A DNA stretch of 64,000 nucleotides. Source: Linanthus parryae (Eukaryota > Streptophyta > Magnoliopsida > Ericales > Polemoniaceae). Shown here piece after piece: positions 10,561 to 23,000 of the stretch (position 1 is its first letter; each line of letters opens with the position of its first letter). Below the pieces are notes generated by a model. It made no database searches, was not told the origin of the DNA, and saw nothing but the letters and a program-made list of their open reading frames with translations. The position numbers and the translations under genes are program-made. The DNA lies in NCBI GenBank assembly GCA_023055425.1, contig JALGPY010000007.1, positions 15,882,001-15,946,000 of the forward strand, read 5' to 3'.

Positions 10561-12037
10561 AAAAAAAAATATTTTTTTTCGGACAGCAGCACGTTTTTGC
10601 CTCATTTTCCTCTCTCTACCTCCATACGCAGATTCGTGGAGTTTGAAGCGAATTCAGAAAATTTCGTAGAAGGAAAGGCAGATTTTCAAAATCTTGAAGA
10701 ATCGACCCCGGTGTGTTCTGGCACACTCGACCGTCACAGGGACTCGTACGAGTTGGGGATTTTTCAGGAACAGTTTTTCTGCAAAACCGAGCAATCGACC
10801 CCGGTGTACGGAAGTATACTCGACCATATGGGAGCACATTGTCAAACACAATGGTGCTCGGGGATTGCACATTTGAAGAGCGCACATAGAGCCCGGAAGG
10901 TTGACAACTTCCGTCGAGAAATTTTCTGGCGACCGGTCAACGGTCCTGCTCCACCAGGATCTGCGAAAAGTTCTGCACCTGTAAGAACTGACTCCGGGTG
11001 CACAGGTTCAATTTCTGTCTCTCGCTTTATTTTTCTGCGTATGCTACCAGTTGTTCCCATTCGATGAGTCAAGCCAGCTCATCCAATCCAGATTGTATGC
11101 CTAATGATTAGTACCATGAGGGCATGGCACCATCCAGTGTGGGGGTGGTAGCGTTGTAACTGCATTACGTTTTGAAAAAAAAAAATTGAAAATTTTGAGA
11201 CTGGGTGAAGGATTTAGCTTAAAACTGGAGAGAGTTTAATGATAGAAAATTTCCCGAAGTGGACGAAATTAGGTGAGGAAGAGCTGCGAGAATCTGTCTA
11301 GGGGAGTTAATAGAGCCAATGCACTTCAGAAAACGCAAGTAGCTGTCTCCCGAGCAATGTATCCGACTAGTTGCCAGACCACCGTCACCAGGTAGTCGTC
11401 AAACCCGCCATCACGGTCACCACATCATTTGGTGGAGTGATAGGCCATAGGGGACCTCACGTCCTGTCTCGCGCCTTAGGTCCACTAGTGAGCCCCGTTG
11501 ATCTATTAATCCTTTTTCTTGGTAACCGTTTGACCTAGGAAGCCGTTTTTTGATACTCGCATCATTGTTAGTATTTTTACCTTTCCTACGCGTCATGGCA
11601 CGAGGGAGTTGAGTTGAGGGGGATTTTATGGGGTAGAGCAGAATTGTTATATTTGATAGTGGATGAGCTTTATTTTTATATTTGAGGGTGTGTAAGGGTG
11701 AGATAGTGACGGCAGCACACTTCGGTGTGGCGGTGACTCACGACATTACACCGTGAGCACAGGAGGAGAGCCGTAGTGCGTGACATTTTTTCGCATGACA
11801 TGGGGAAACTTTGGGTTGACAGGGTTATTGGAGGACGCGCTGTGCAATTTAGACATCCTTGGAGTGAGGAGGATCGGTTGGAAAAGCGCGATTGTTTTAC
11901 AAATTGACTACATGGTTCGAAATTAGTGTGGGGGTGGTCGTTTCAGATTTTATTTCAGTATTTTTCTGCCACCCCACGTTTTTTGTTTATCATAGAATTG
12001 GCCTGGTTTATATTATTGGTGTTTATTGTGTTGCCCC

Positions 12038-12082
<45 letters not shown>

Positions 12083-12592
12083 GAAAAAAAAAAACGAAGA
12101 AAAAAAATATCAAAGGCAGAAAATTCAGGGTGCTTGATTGATTTTATTTCAAAACGCCGGGCCGGCAATTTTTATCACAGTTTGACATTCGTTCACAGTT
12201 GTGGCCGCGAGACGGCAGTTACACCGGGACTGGGGAAATTGAGTGTCTAGAATCTTAGGTGATTTGGGTCAGTTTCTATCATCTCGGTGAGGGAGTGTGA
12301 GATTGGGGTATTTGTGAGTGTGCTGTGACGTTTAGGACATCGCTTCTAAATGACTTATCCTACCGTCCCAAAGCCGGCAGATTTACATTACACCCAGAGT
12401 AAAAGCACGGAAGGTGTGCGTTAGGGATACGTTCGGTTTGCGTGCAGAAGCGGAAGTAAGTGGTGTTCGTGCTTGTTCCTAACCTAGGCTGGCCGCGAGT
12501 TCTTCCGATCACCACAGTGTCTGAAATTTAGGGGAATATGAGAACTTGATGATGTTCAGTTTGAGTTGAAGAGATTGCCCAGTCTCACCAAA

Positions 12593-12642
<50 letters not shown>

Positions 12643-12752
12643 TTTTTATAAATACTGTTTTTAAAATAAGTGCAGTTACACCGCTCTGGGTTGATTCGGG
12701 ATAATATGCATTGGTAGTATATTGCTGGAGTTTGCTCGGGACGAGCAAAGTT

Positions 12753-12767
12753 TAGTGTGGGGGTATT
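12753..12767 (+). other. Polypurine tract of the Athila-like element
   Basis: TAGTGTGGGGGTATT directly precedes the TG of the 3' LTR; its G-rich core is the likely plus-strand primer. Confidence 0.65.
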
Positions 12768-14896
12768 TGATAACGCCCAAATAGGGGTTATTTTATAACC
12801 TGAAAAGATGTGTATTTGTGCTGGAAAACCGCGTTTTAACCAGAATTCACCCTCGGAAAGCCTCGGTTTTAGGAACGAGACGTTTATTTGCTTTTCGTGA
12901 ATTTCTGCATGTTTTGTACTTTTATTGGATATGATCGCGGGTATTTTTCATGTTTTTACAGGAACAGGTTCAGAAAGTGCATTGGGATGCGTGCCGAGAC
13001 AGAACCGGGATCGCCTCAAGAAACGTGCAGAAAATGCTCGGGACAGGATTTGACCGAGACTGGTAAAAGGGAGAGCGGAATGGAAAACGGAAAGACTGGA
13101 GGAAAAACGAGCAGTGAAAACCGACCGAGGAAGCTGAAAACGCCAAAACCGAGAATCATCGGGACGCGCTCGGTTGACGATATCTTGAGCTTGACTTGGA
13201 ATTTTGAAGTGAAACCAGGGGCAAAAGAACGGAGACGTCAAGGGCTTTCCGAAAACAGGTTATAATGCTGAAACGGAGTCCGGCCGAAAAACCGACTCCC
13301 GTCAAGTGTGGGTCCCAGTCAGGCCACGCCCGAGTAAGGAGTCTCGGTTCCCGGTGTCCAGAGTCAGGAGCAACTATTTCATGTTCGTGACGATTTCCGG
13401 GACAGTTTTGGCCTAGGGGTATTTTGGTCATTTTGGCACCGGGCCCGGGTTTCCGAAGTCAAGTTCAGATTTTGTCTCCCAAATTCAGTCAGCAGTTTTC
13501 CTATGTCCAGGGTCAGGATTGGACAGAATTTGGAGCGGTTTTGACCCAGGGGTATTTTGGTAATTTTGACAAGTTTCGGGTCAAAACGCAAGACGGGGGC
13601 ACGGGAAAGCAGGAAGACACCGAAGAGGCAAACCGGGAGCATCAGGCAGAAGAGTGGGACCCAGGGGACCAGACCTGGCCCACCAAAGGACCAAGTGGAC
13701 CCCACCTAGCCCCCACGGCCTGCGTATATACGCAGGCCCTGCGTATATACGCAGCCCCTGCGTATATACGCAGGCAGTGAGGGTGGTGGGGGATGTTGGT
13801 TGGGCCCTGGTTGCGTATATACGCAACCCCTGCGTATATACGCAGCCAGTTTTGACTTTTGGTCAAAGACGGTGGACCGATGGCAGTTTCGTAAATTCTG
13901 GCGCAAGCGTTTTCGGGAAAAACAGCACTATTTAAAGACTCGTCCAGACTCGTTTTGAGACAGCATACAATATACACAGAACAGAACACAAGACAGCACA
14001 ACCGAAGGAGGAGTCGGAGCGTCCCGGAGAGCACGGAAACGTGAATCCAGATTCGAAGACACCCGTTTGCTCTTCTTCTCTCTTATTCAAAAACTGTGTT
14101 ATCTACGTTATGAATTTTAGTAGCTAAACCTTTACCTAGGTTCTCGGTGAACCTAGGGTTTCGTTTTCAGATTAGTTCTACGTTTTGACTATGAATTCAT
14201 GATTACGTTATCTTAATATCAGCAGCTTTATTCGTTATTCTGTCTTTGAATTTTACTGTTTATGCATGATCGGAGTCGCGAACCAGAATTGCTACAGACC
14301 CGAGCCGGTAGGTGAAAACGTCCGGTTAGGGTTAGGAAGAGAAGACAGAATTTAGCACCTTACCCCGATGGGCCGACTAGCGAAGGGGAGTTAGGACTAG
14401 CCTGAAATCGTTGAGACCAACTGTTAGAGAATCTGACCCGGGCCATCAGGACAGGTTAGAAACCCTAGCAGCCTTAGAACGAGACTGCAGACTTAGGCAG
14501 CTTAACAGGAATCCGAAAGTCTGCAGGATTGTGATAACGTGCAGGAAAAGAAAAGATACTGCACAATTGGTACGTGGCACGGATAACGAGACTGCTGTGT
14601 GTTTTCATGTCAAACAAAGAACGAAAATCTGAAGAACCCTAGGGGATCCCGGGACCTAGTATCTCAAACCCTAGTTTTACAACCTTAAGATTATTCAGAA
14701 AACTTTCACAAAAATATTTACGTTTCAGTTATTTACGTTCAAACTCTCAAAATACTCCTCCTTTTTACACTCTGTTTGTTAAAACTGATTGCTAGAAAAA
14801 CCTGCAAAGTCCCTGTGGGATCGATAATCTGAGTCGTAATACACTCTATACTACTTGATTCGTATACTTGCGAATAGCACGCTAAATTGCGCATCA
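12768..14896 (+). mobile_element. 3' LTR of the Athila-like element
   Basis: Same 2129-bp length as the 5' LTR at a constant offset of 7746; every block compared by eye is identical. The palindromes recur at 13721-13844. It ends TTGCGCATCA at 14896, followed by the TSD GACAG. Confidence 0.95.
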
Positions 14897-14901
14897 GACA
14901 G

Positions 14902-16772
14902 CAATAGTAAGAACAGTGCGGATGGTGGACGGTTTGACCACAGCGCTAAAAGTCTCATAAAAATCAACCCCAACAAACTGAGACTTGCCATTTTCCACTA
15001 GACGAGCCTTGTACCGCTGAAGAGTACCATCGGCCCGAAACTTGTGACGAAATAACCAAAGAGCCCGAAGAATGTTTTCCCTAGACGGGCGAGGGACCAA
15101 CTCCCAAGTCTGATTCGTGATCATGGCCTCAAACTCATCATCCATTGCAGCTTTCCAGTGTGGGTCCGAAAGAGCAGACACATGGGATTTGGGCAAAGGA
15201 GACAAAGTAGAGGGAGATTGAGCATGACGGGTGAGACGGGAGATGGGTTTATGGATACCGTTTTGGGCTCGGGTTCTCATCTGATGAAAGAGGGGTGGAG
15301 TCGGTGGGGGAGGAGAGTCTGGTGCTGGAGATAGCGGGGAGACCGTGACAGGTGGGGAAGCCTGGGGATGAGGAGAAGCCTGAGGTGGAGTCGAGGTAGC
15401 AAGAGGAGGTGCGGTCGTTCGACGAGTGTAGTGAAGAGGGAAGGGCGGGGTTAGCCGAGAGGGAGCAGATGGGTTGTGAGTATGACCGGACATATGTATA
15501 GGAGGAAGACCATCGTCAGGGTCAGAGACAGTATGTCCGGGAAGTTACACGGACCCCGGTGTGGCAAACGGGAAGACATGCTCATCAAACGTGACATGAC
15601 GAGATATGTGAATGCGGCCAGTAGAGATGTCGAGACACCGATAACCACGAAAGTTCAAAGGGTAACCAAGAAACACACATCGAGTGGACCGCGGGGCAAG
15701 CTTGTGGGGAGACACAGCAGTCAGATTAGGGAACACAGACACCCAAATGTACGAAGATGATCATATGTTGGAAGACGATGATAGAGAATGGTGGTAGGAA
15801 TATCATCGTTGAGAGCTTTGGTGGGGAGAATGTTGTGGAGATAAACAACACTGAGAACAGACTCAACCCAGAAGCAAGGAGACATGGAGGCCTGAGAGAG
15901 AAGGGTTCGAGATATGTCATTGATACGACATATCATACGTTCGGCCTTGCCGTTCTGAGGAGACGTTTGCGGACAAGCAAATCAAAAAACAAGACCACAG
16001 GACTTGGCAAACTCATGAAATACCGAGTTATCGAATTCCCCCCCCCCCAAGGTCGCATTGAAAACTCTTGATGTCACGAGAAAACTGGGTATGCACATAC
16101 GTGTGGAATTGTTTGAAGTGAGTGAAGGCATCCGATTTGAATTTTAATGGAAAAACCCATAGAAAGTGCGAGTAATCATCAAGTAAGAGTAGATAATACT
16201 TGAAATTAGATTTGCTAGCAACAAATATCACTATGAATAATGTCAAACGGAGCCACAATACAAGATTGTGAAGGGACAAAGGGAAGTCTAACATGTTTTT
16301 CCGAGTTGGCATGCATGGCACAATCCGGTCTGCTCAGTTTTAGTACAAGAAATGGAATGACTAGTGCTAAGTTGATCTAAGACGTGGCGACCAGGATGTC
16401 CAAGACGGTTGTGCCACACTGGGGCTGGAAGAATGACGAGTGACTGGGATGGAGAGGAGGATGGGGAGGAAATAAGAGGATAGAGGTCCCCTGAACTATT
16501 ACTCTGAAGTAAAAGGGTCCCCGAGGGAAGGTCCTTCACAGAAAAGCCAGTCGGGTCAAACTCCGTGGATAAATTATTATCAATGGTGAATTGGCGGAAA
16601 GACACAAGATTTTTAATGATGTTTGGAGCAAGAAGGACATTTTTGAGGTGCAGGGGACGAGTTAGGGTAGTAATAGTCTGCTGGCTGGAACCGCACACTG
16701 GAATTTGCATCCCATTACCAACCATCATATTAGAAATTGGAGAACTTGACGAGACAGAGCAGAGAGTACCTG
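14902..16772 (-). pseudogene. Copia A pol, GAG-pre-integrase, integrase and start of RT
   Basis: Read on the minus strand from 16772 down. The first block (16772-16288) ends in the GAG-pre-integrase zinc region VWHNRLGHPGRHVLDQL with CHACQLGK. The integrase core follows, with LLLLDDYSHFLWVFPLKF (first Asp), FQCD (second Asp) and a QNGKAERM-like block, then APRSTRCVFLGYP. RT opens with HWKAAMDDEFEAMITNQTWELVPRP, YKARLVENGK and STIRTVLTIAV, after which the Athila-like element interrupts it. Frames change at least three times, and a C-run at about 16039-16049 (G-run on the coding strand) distorts the second catalytic block. No functional product is possible. Confidence 0.9.
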
Positions 16773-19700
16773 TGTGACACCCCCATAGTTCGTCGTGGGA
16801 GAAACACGGGAATGCCACTCCGCACCTGGGATCGCTCCCGGTGCAAGGAACAATGGTAATCAAAACAAACATTGACATGATTATATATTACAAGCTTTAA
16901 TGTTTACAACAGTGAAATAATACATACTATTAAACATGATGGAATATTATCTAAGTGTCTCAAATATTTAGCACTAATTATAACTAGATGAGTCCGCGTT
17001 TCCCCTTAAGCCGAGCTCCCTTCACCTAGACCTGCGGGGGAAAGAAATAAAGACCGCAGTTTTTTCCAAAGTCAGCACAAAAATTGCTGAGTAAGTAAAC
17101 ACCCAAACGTGTAAACCGGAAAGAGGCAAGTTTTTATTTTAATAAAACAGGATGATACGTAAGAGGTAAACAAATATTTTCTCGTGTGCGAAAAGAAATA
17201 TATTTTCCAAACTTTTAATTCTTTGTTTCCAGAAATGTATTCTCAAATCATCACAGTACCAAATAGACATTTATCTAAAGGAAACATTCCAATCCATAAT
17301 ATCTGTCCAAATTATGAAATTCCCAATATCCAATACTCATCCATCATCCACATCTCAAAATTCACATTTTTATTTAGTTGTAGCGGGGAACGAACCAATA
17401 ATATAGAACCAACCATCTCGCAAGCATCCAAGACCTTAAGTGCCGGCACCCCTCTAAGACTTCTTGCGGCCAGAGAGGTGAGTACATGGAGCAGCCGGGG
17501 GCAATTGCAACCGAGCAAAATATAATAACCACAATAAATAATAATCCGCATATGGTTCCACCGCACAACTGTTTCCACTTTACGTTGTTACGTATTATTA
17601 ATTTCCATGTGATAGTTTCCAAGTGAATCGATAAATAAGTAATTGAAATTCCAAGTCAAGCACGTATTTCAAAATTCACATTTGAGACGTATAAATCATC
17701 ATAAAAACGGTTGGACGCATAATTGAAATATCAAGTTAAACACGTAAATCACAAATCACATTTGAGACGTAAAAGTCATAAAAATATTTGGACACGAAGG
17801 AGGACGGGCACACTAGGTTAGGCATATTTACTCACCTCAAGTAGCACGTCAATTATCACAATAAGCTTCTACGGATATAAGTAGCCCTCGCTTACGAGCT
17901 CGTCACCTACAATTTATAATTCCTAAATCAATTACAAGTCTAACTGTGCAAGTATGCAAAAATGCTATATCTCCTAATTTCTCATTTGAAATTATCCCCC
18001 CTTAACCCCATTAATTATTAGAATAAAACAATCATTTAATTAACACTCATATTTTCCTCATAAAAATATATTATAACTTATGTGAATACAAGCTCATAAA
18101 ATTATTGAGTAATAAAATTAATATTAAGTTTATACATTCTTATTTTATAGAAAATAATGATCTAATAAATGACTATTTATTCATAAGTAACTATAAAAAT
18201 TAATCAAACTAAATCAATTATAACCATTTATTTATTAGAAAATATATACACTATATAATAATTAAATACTCAAGTAAAATTCATAAAAATGCTTATTTCA
18301 ATAAAACAAGTCATATATAATTATAAACTTATGTTAAATAAATAATTTCTACTTTCTAGAAAAATAATCAAGTAATAGCAAATAATAGTAATATGGATTC
18401 TTATTTAAAAGGTATACTTAATAGTTATTTCACAAATTAACTTCCAACTTATTTATTTTATCAATATTAACAAAATAATCTCTTTTCCTCAAAACACTAG
18501 TTTGCAAGCAATTTAAATATTTAGTTAATCAACCCGAAATTATATAATTAAACCAAATCACATATTTTTATCTTACTTATAAAAACAACAATATTTCATA
18601 TAAATATAACTCTATGTAATTTTGACAACTTATTTACTTTTATTTAGTCAAAATATCATATAGCAATATTAGTTTATAACATAAATCCAAAAATATCACT
18701 TTAAAGTTTATAAAAATATGCAGTTTGATAATATACACACATCACCCCCAATCTTTGAGAAACTAAACATGCAGTTAACATCTTGCCCTCAACTTTTCAG
18801 AAATGACATAAACTACCCCCCTTTATGAACACAAGCATACAACTCAAACCCAACATACCCGATTCGTGTTAGAGCTAATAAAATGTGATTTTGATGATTG
18901 GAAATGAACTAGAGAGTGATTTAGGACTCACCTACGCGAAAAATCGCGAGAAACGGTCAAGAAACGGAGCGGGTCTCGTCTCCAAAGGCGGCGGTCGGCG
19001 GTGATGAACACCAACGACGAATCGGACGTCCTAGGCTCTGTTCGAGGTTGCTAAAGCACTCCTCGGACCTCCAGGAGTATTTTAGTTCAAACGGGAGCAA
19101 GTGGGTCGCTCCGGTTAGCTCGGGTGAGCTTCTCGCCGGATTTAATGGTGGCGGCGGCGATGGTGGCGGCTCGGGGTGTTCTGCAGCCAACTGCTGCTGC
19201 TAAAGCTTCACTTTGGGTCGAAATAGAGAGGGTGAGGTGGTTCAGAGGTTCAAACAGCGAGAGAGTGAGAGGGGCAGTGGTGGTTGGCGGCGTTTCGCCG
19301 TCGGGTTGGTTCGCCGGAGTTTTCAGGCGGCCTTCTCGGCGGCTGCTGCTGCTGCTACTGCTGGTAGGGTGTAGCAGAGAGGGAGAGAAGAGGGTTTTCA
19401 GGTGTTTAACAGAGTGAGGGGAAGAGGGAGGTTGAGATGGCGGCGGTGTTCCCGTCGGGGTGGGTCGCCGGAGTGGTGGCTGGTGGCGTTGGCGGGAGCA
19501 GCTGCTGCTGCTGCTGGTGGTGGTTAGCAGAGAGGCAGAGAGGGAGAAGAGAGGGAAGAGAGGAGGTGGCTGTGGTGTGGTGGTTCGGGCTGTGGTGGAG
19601 ATGGAGGGTGTGGTGGTGGTGGTGCCGTGAGTGAGATGAGAGAGAGAGAGATGAGAGAAATTCTTTGTTTGGTCTGGTGTGCAAAACAAAAGAGAAGATG

Positions 19701-20046
19701 GTGGGTATTAAATATTACTTTTGATACTTGGAGAGGTTGGTTTCCTCCAACCGACTTTCCCTTCTTTTTTTTTTGTCAACTAGCTAGTTATGCTAGTATG
19801 TTTAGGGAGTACCAAATGGGTGTGTCTTCAAGTGGGTTGGGTACACACTTGGATATATTCAAATTAATCGCAATAAAATGCTAAATAAAACACGAAATTA
19901 AATACCGTTTTCTATAAAACTATTATATGAAATTCCCGAGTATATTATCAACCCAAAAATAATCTAACTCACCACTTGTAATAAGAACTAAATTTTATTT
20001 TTCTCAATTACCCAATTTACCCTTCACAAATAGTCTGGGTATTACA
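16773..20046 (-). mobile_element. 3' LTR of the LARD
   Basis: 3274 bp. The part 17900-18900 is very AT-rich. The part 18957-19690 is GC-rich with CTG/GGT-type simple repeats; on the minus strand it reads a low-complexity Ser/Thr/Pro-rich frame (19087-19689, 200 codons), probably transcript leader rather than protein. A TATA-like ATATTTAATA on the minus strand near 19705 precedes it. Confidence 0.88.
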
Positions 20047-20059
20047 TCCTTCCCCCCTT
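20047..20059 (-). other. Polypurine tract of the LARD
   Basis: The plus strand reads TCCTTCCCCCCTT, that is AAGGGGGGAAGGA on the minus strand, directly before the LTR. Inside it the minus strand has a CGAGGACGAAGCTCTC block, as in Tekay/Del 3' ends. Confidence 0.8.
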
Positions 20060-23000
20060 AAAGAGAGCTTCGTCCTCGAAGCTAAAATCCAACAAATATT
20101 TGTGATGCTAAAACCACACAACCAACCACTAATTCTCGAAGTTGGAAACATGAGATCTCCCATAAGCGATAAATCTCCATTTATATGAAATGTATAAGAA
20201 ATGTCAAGTAATGCTATTACTCCTTTAAGTTACAAAAATGGAGATTCTAGACCCGACATAATAATAATACGGAGGTTCTAATCGTGTATATGGTCTCACG
20301 TAGCGGTTATAAACGAAAGGTGCTAAATGATGTAAACGTTCTCACGTAGCAGTTCTGAACGAAAGATGCTAAACGAAGGGTCACATCCTCTCTCCCTTAG
20401 AGGAGTGACGTCCCCGGAACTCAATATAATTTTCCCACAATGGAGGGTCATACTTGGTGAATACAAGTCATGGATATACTTGTTTAGTTGCAGTATATGG
20501 ACCGTGCCACTGTTGTTCCAGAGTAAATTCTTATTTTAAATTTTGTCTATCTCCCAAAATGAGCCGAGACGGAAATTAAGGTAACCTGCAAGATACTACG
20601 GCTTTAAATGACAATTAGAAGTTGTTTTCCTATTTCTATTTCTTATTGGAACCTATATCATTCCACCAGCCATGATTATTCAGTCGGAGGTCGTTTTACC
20701 CGAATACCACGTAAGATATCGTCCCTACTAGTCCATTTCCTCTAGATAACTCGTTTCACAAAGTCTGTTAAAGAAAAATTTATAACATTTGACTCTAACA
20801 CATAAGACTTAGAGTAACTCCATACACTCGAGTAACACCCAAAAATAGTCAATAAGAGAACGAACATCCCATGGACCCCAAATATCTTTTTAGCGATAAG
20901 TCTCCCATTTGCACACTTGCAATGGTGAATTGTACTAACTATCTAAAGCCCGAATTTGTACCATGATTCGATAGACATAGCCTAATTACTCCAAGTAATT
21001 GAAATACTTCAATAAATCTCCAAAATTTTGATAAACCACTAAATTCACCTTTAGTACGTACTTGATAATACCAATAGTCCTGAACATAAACCAACAAATG
21101 ACTTAATATGTATTCCCCTGGTACATAACACGAAATTCAACAGTAATCCATAACTCAAAATTTATGCTCCTCTGATGACGTTCAAGTGACAAAACTTCAT
21201 ACAGCAACGACAAAGAAATTATCAACTTCTTAAACACGGAAGCGCTTTATTCATCCCAAACGTGACTTAAGAAAATAACAAGCAAAACTTTAGATGAACA
21301 ATTCTTCTTAATCTTAGAAATCTAGCTACCAACCCCAAAATTCCGCGATACCACTCATGAATTCAAGAGTGCTGTCCCAAATTATTAGAAAAGACTTGTT
21401 TCGAAATACGGACTCCCAATAAACTTATTATATTTCAATCCTCGTAGTCAGCCCCGATGAAGCAGACAGTTTATTCCACAACAAGACATTTTGACATTTA
21501 ACTCTCCAAAATCTTGATAAAGTACTAAATTTACCTTTAATACGTACTTGATATTTTTTGTAGTCCAGAACATAAACCAAGAAAGGAATCAGAATGTACT
21601 CCCATGATGCATAACACATAATCCCGTTGTTTCCGTGACTCCAACAGTAATTCATGACTCAATATCTATGCTCCTTGGTGATGGTCAAGCGACAAAACTC
21701 CATACAACAACGACAAGAATACTATCAACGCCTTAGACCCGCAAGCGCTTTGTTCATCCTGAGCATGACTTAAGAAATTAACAGCAAGACTTTGAAATAA
21801 ACAGTTCTTCTTAGTCCTAAAAATCTAGCTATTGACCCAAATTTCACGACGCCTCCAAAGACCACAAAATACCGTGTCAATTGACTAGAGATGGCAAACT
21901 CCCAAGCAACTTATCAATGTTCAATCCCAATAACCAAACCTTGATTAAGTGATGAGTGTATACCACAACAAGACATTAACAACAAGACTTCAATTAAGGT
22001 TTATGTGAAGAGTATGTACCCCAAAGATAGAAAAGTAAGGCTACCGAAACATATCATTCTATTACGTAACTCCAAAAGGCTCACAAACTTGCTAATCCAC
22101 GCATATTATGGAGAGTTCCCGACCACATTAATATCCAGATTCCTCAGGGTAGTTGATTTAAATAATCGAACTCCAAATAGGCATCTTAAAATCGAACTTA
22201 TTGTCTTCAAACCAAGTTAGCCTAGGGAATCTAAAACTTTAACGGATTGGTCTTTTGGTAATGGATCCAACCGCCCACGTTTCTTCAAATTTTCTCCAAA
22301 ATTTCACACGACAGAGTTCCCGTTTAATCGCATGTTACCCTTATATACCTCAAATCATGTTGACCTAATCAAGAACGAAGCAATTACTCTCTAAGATTTC
22401 AAGTATGTCTTACTAAAGTCTTCGTATTCAATTTGGTGCTAATTACCCATTTGCTTCTATCGAGTATCTTAAATGACCCCCAATCAACCATTTAAATCCA
22501 TAACTCTTCTTAGTCCAAATTGTTACTCCAATGAAAAATGTGGACTCATGCAAATTCAACCAAATAACCTGAAACACTGTCGTCATGCCCATATTGAAAC
22601 AAATCCCCAAAAGTAAAATTGTAATAGGCCTTTAATTTCCCACACGAATTCCAAGCTTTTCTTAACATCTTCTTCCTAGATAGTTGGTAGTATCATCTCC
22701 ATAAAGTTCGTATCACACACTAACCCAAATAACGCGAAGTTTGAAGAATGTACAACTTTTCCCCTAAACCCAATAAACGTTAGAACTTTAGAACAACATA
22801 TGCTAAAATAAACATCCCTTAGAGTCAATTCATAACTGAACTCATTCCCCGATCATGAATAACAGTATTGCGACGAAACTCCAAGTATGCAATAGTTACA
22901 TATAAGAAACTTCCATAATTTCTCATAAAATAATGTCTTTCGAGCAACCGTCTTAAATTATGAGGCTCCAAATATAAATTTACTAGGCTCTAATCATGAA

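Larger units (their letters stand above)
9968..12767 (+). other. 3' untranslated internal region of the Athila-like element
   Basis: No convincing frame. The Lys- and LRIYA-rich frame at 10462-11067 comes from A-runs and palindromes. Contents: a perfect 6-bp hairpin GTTGGG-aggcaa-CCCAAC at 10019-10036, in a conserved-looking block just after gag; the second palindrome array (10307-10549); a poly-A tract at about 12041-12080; a TA microsatellite at about 12600-12637; and a G-rich PPT just before the 3' LTR. Confidence 0.75.
5022..14896 (+). mobile_element. Athila-like (Ty3/Gypsy, Tat/Athila) non-autonomous element
   Basis: A 9875-bp insertion lies between TSD copies GACAG (5017-5021 and 14897-14901). 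Its LTRs are 2129 bp, begin TGATAACGCCC and end TTGCGCATCA. The PBS TGGCGCCGTTGCCGGGGA matches the 3' end of tRNA-Asp, as is typical of Tat/Athila. The single long frame is gag-protease fused to an integrase tail. The 3' region (9968-12767) has no env-like or other real frame. LTRs are equal in length and I saw no difference in the blocks compared, so the insertion is young. It interrupts the Copia A RT, with the Copia frame resuming exactly after one TSD copy. Confidence 0.95.

Noticed and set aside
10462..11067. 201-codon frame in the Athila-like 3' region
   Set aside because: Built from A-runs (poly-Lys) and palindromes followed by unrelated sequence; no domain.
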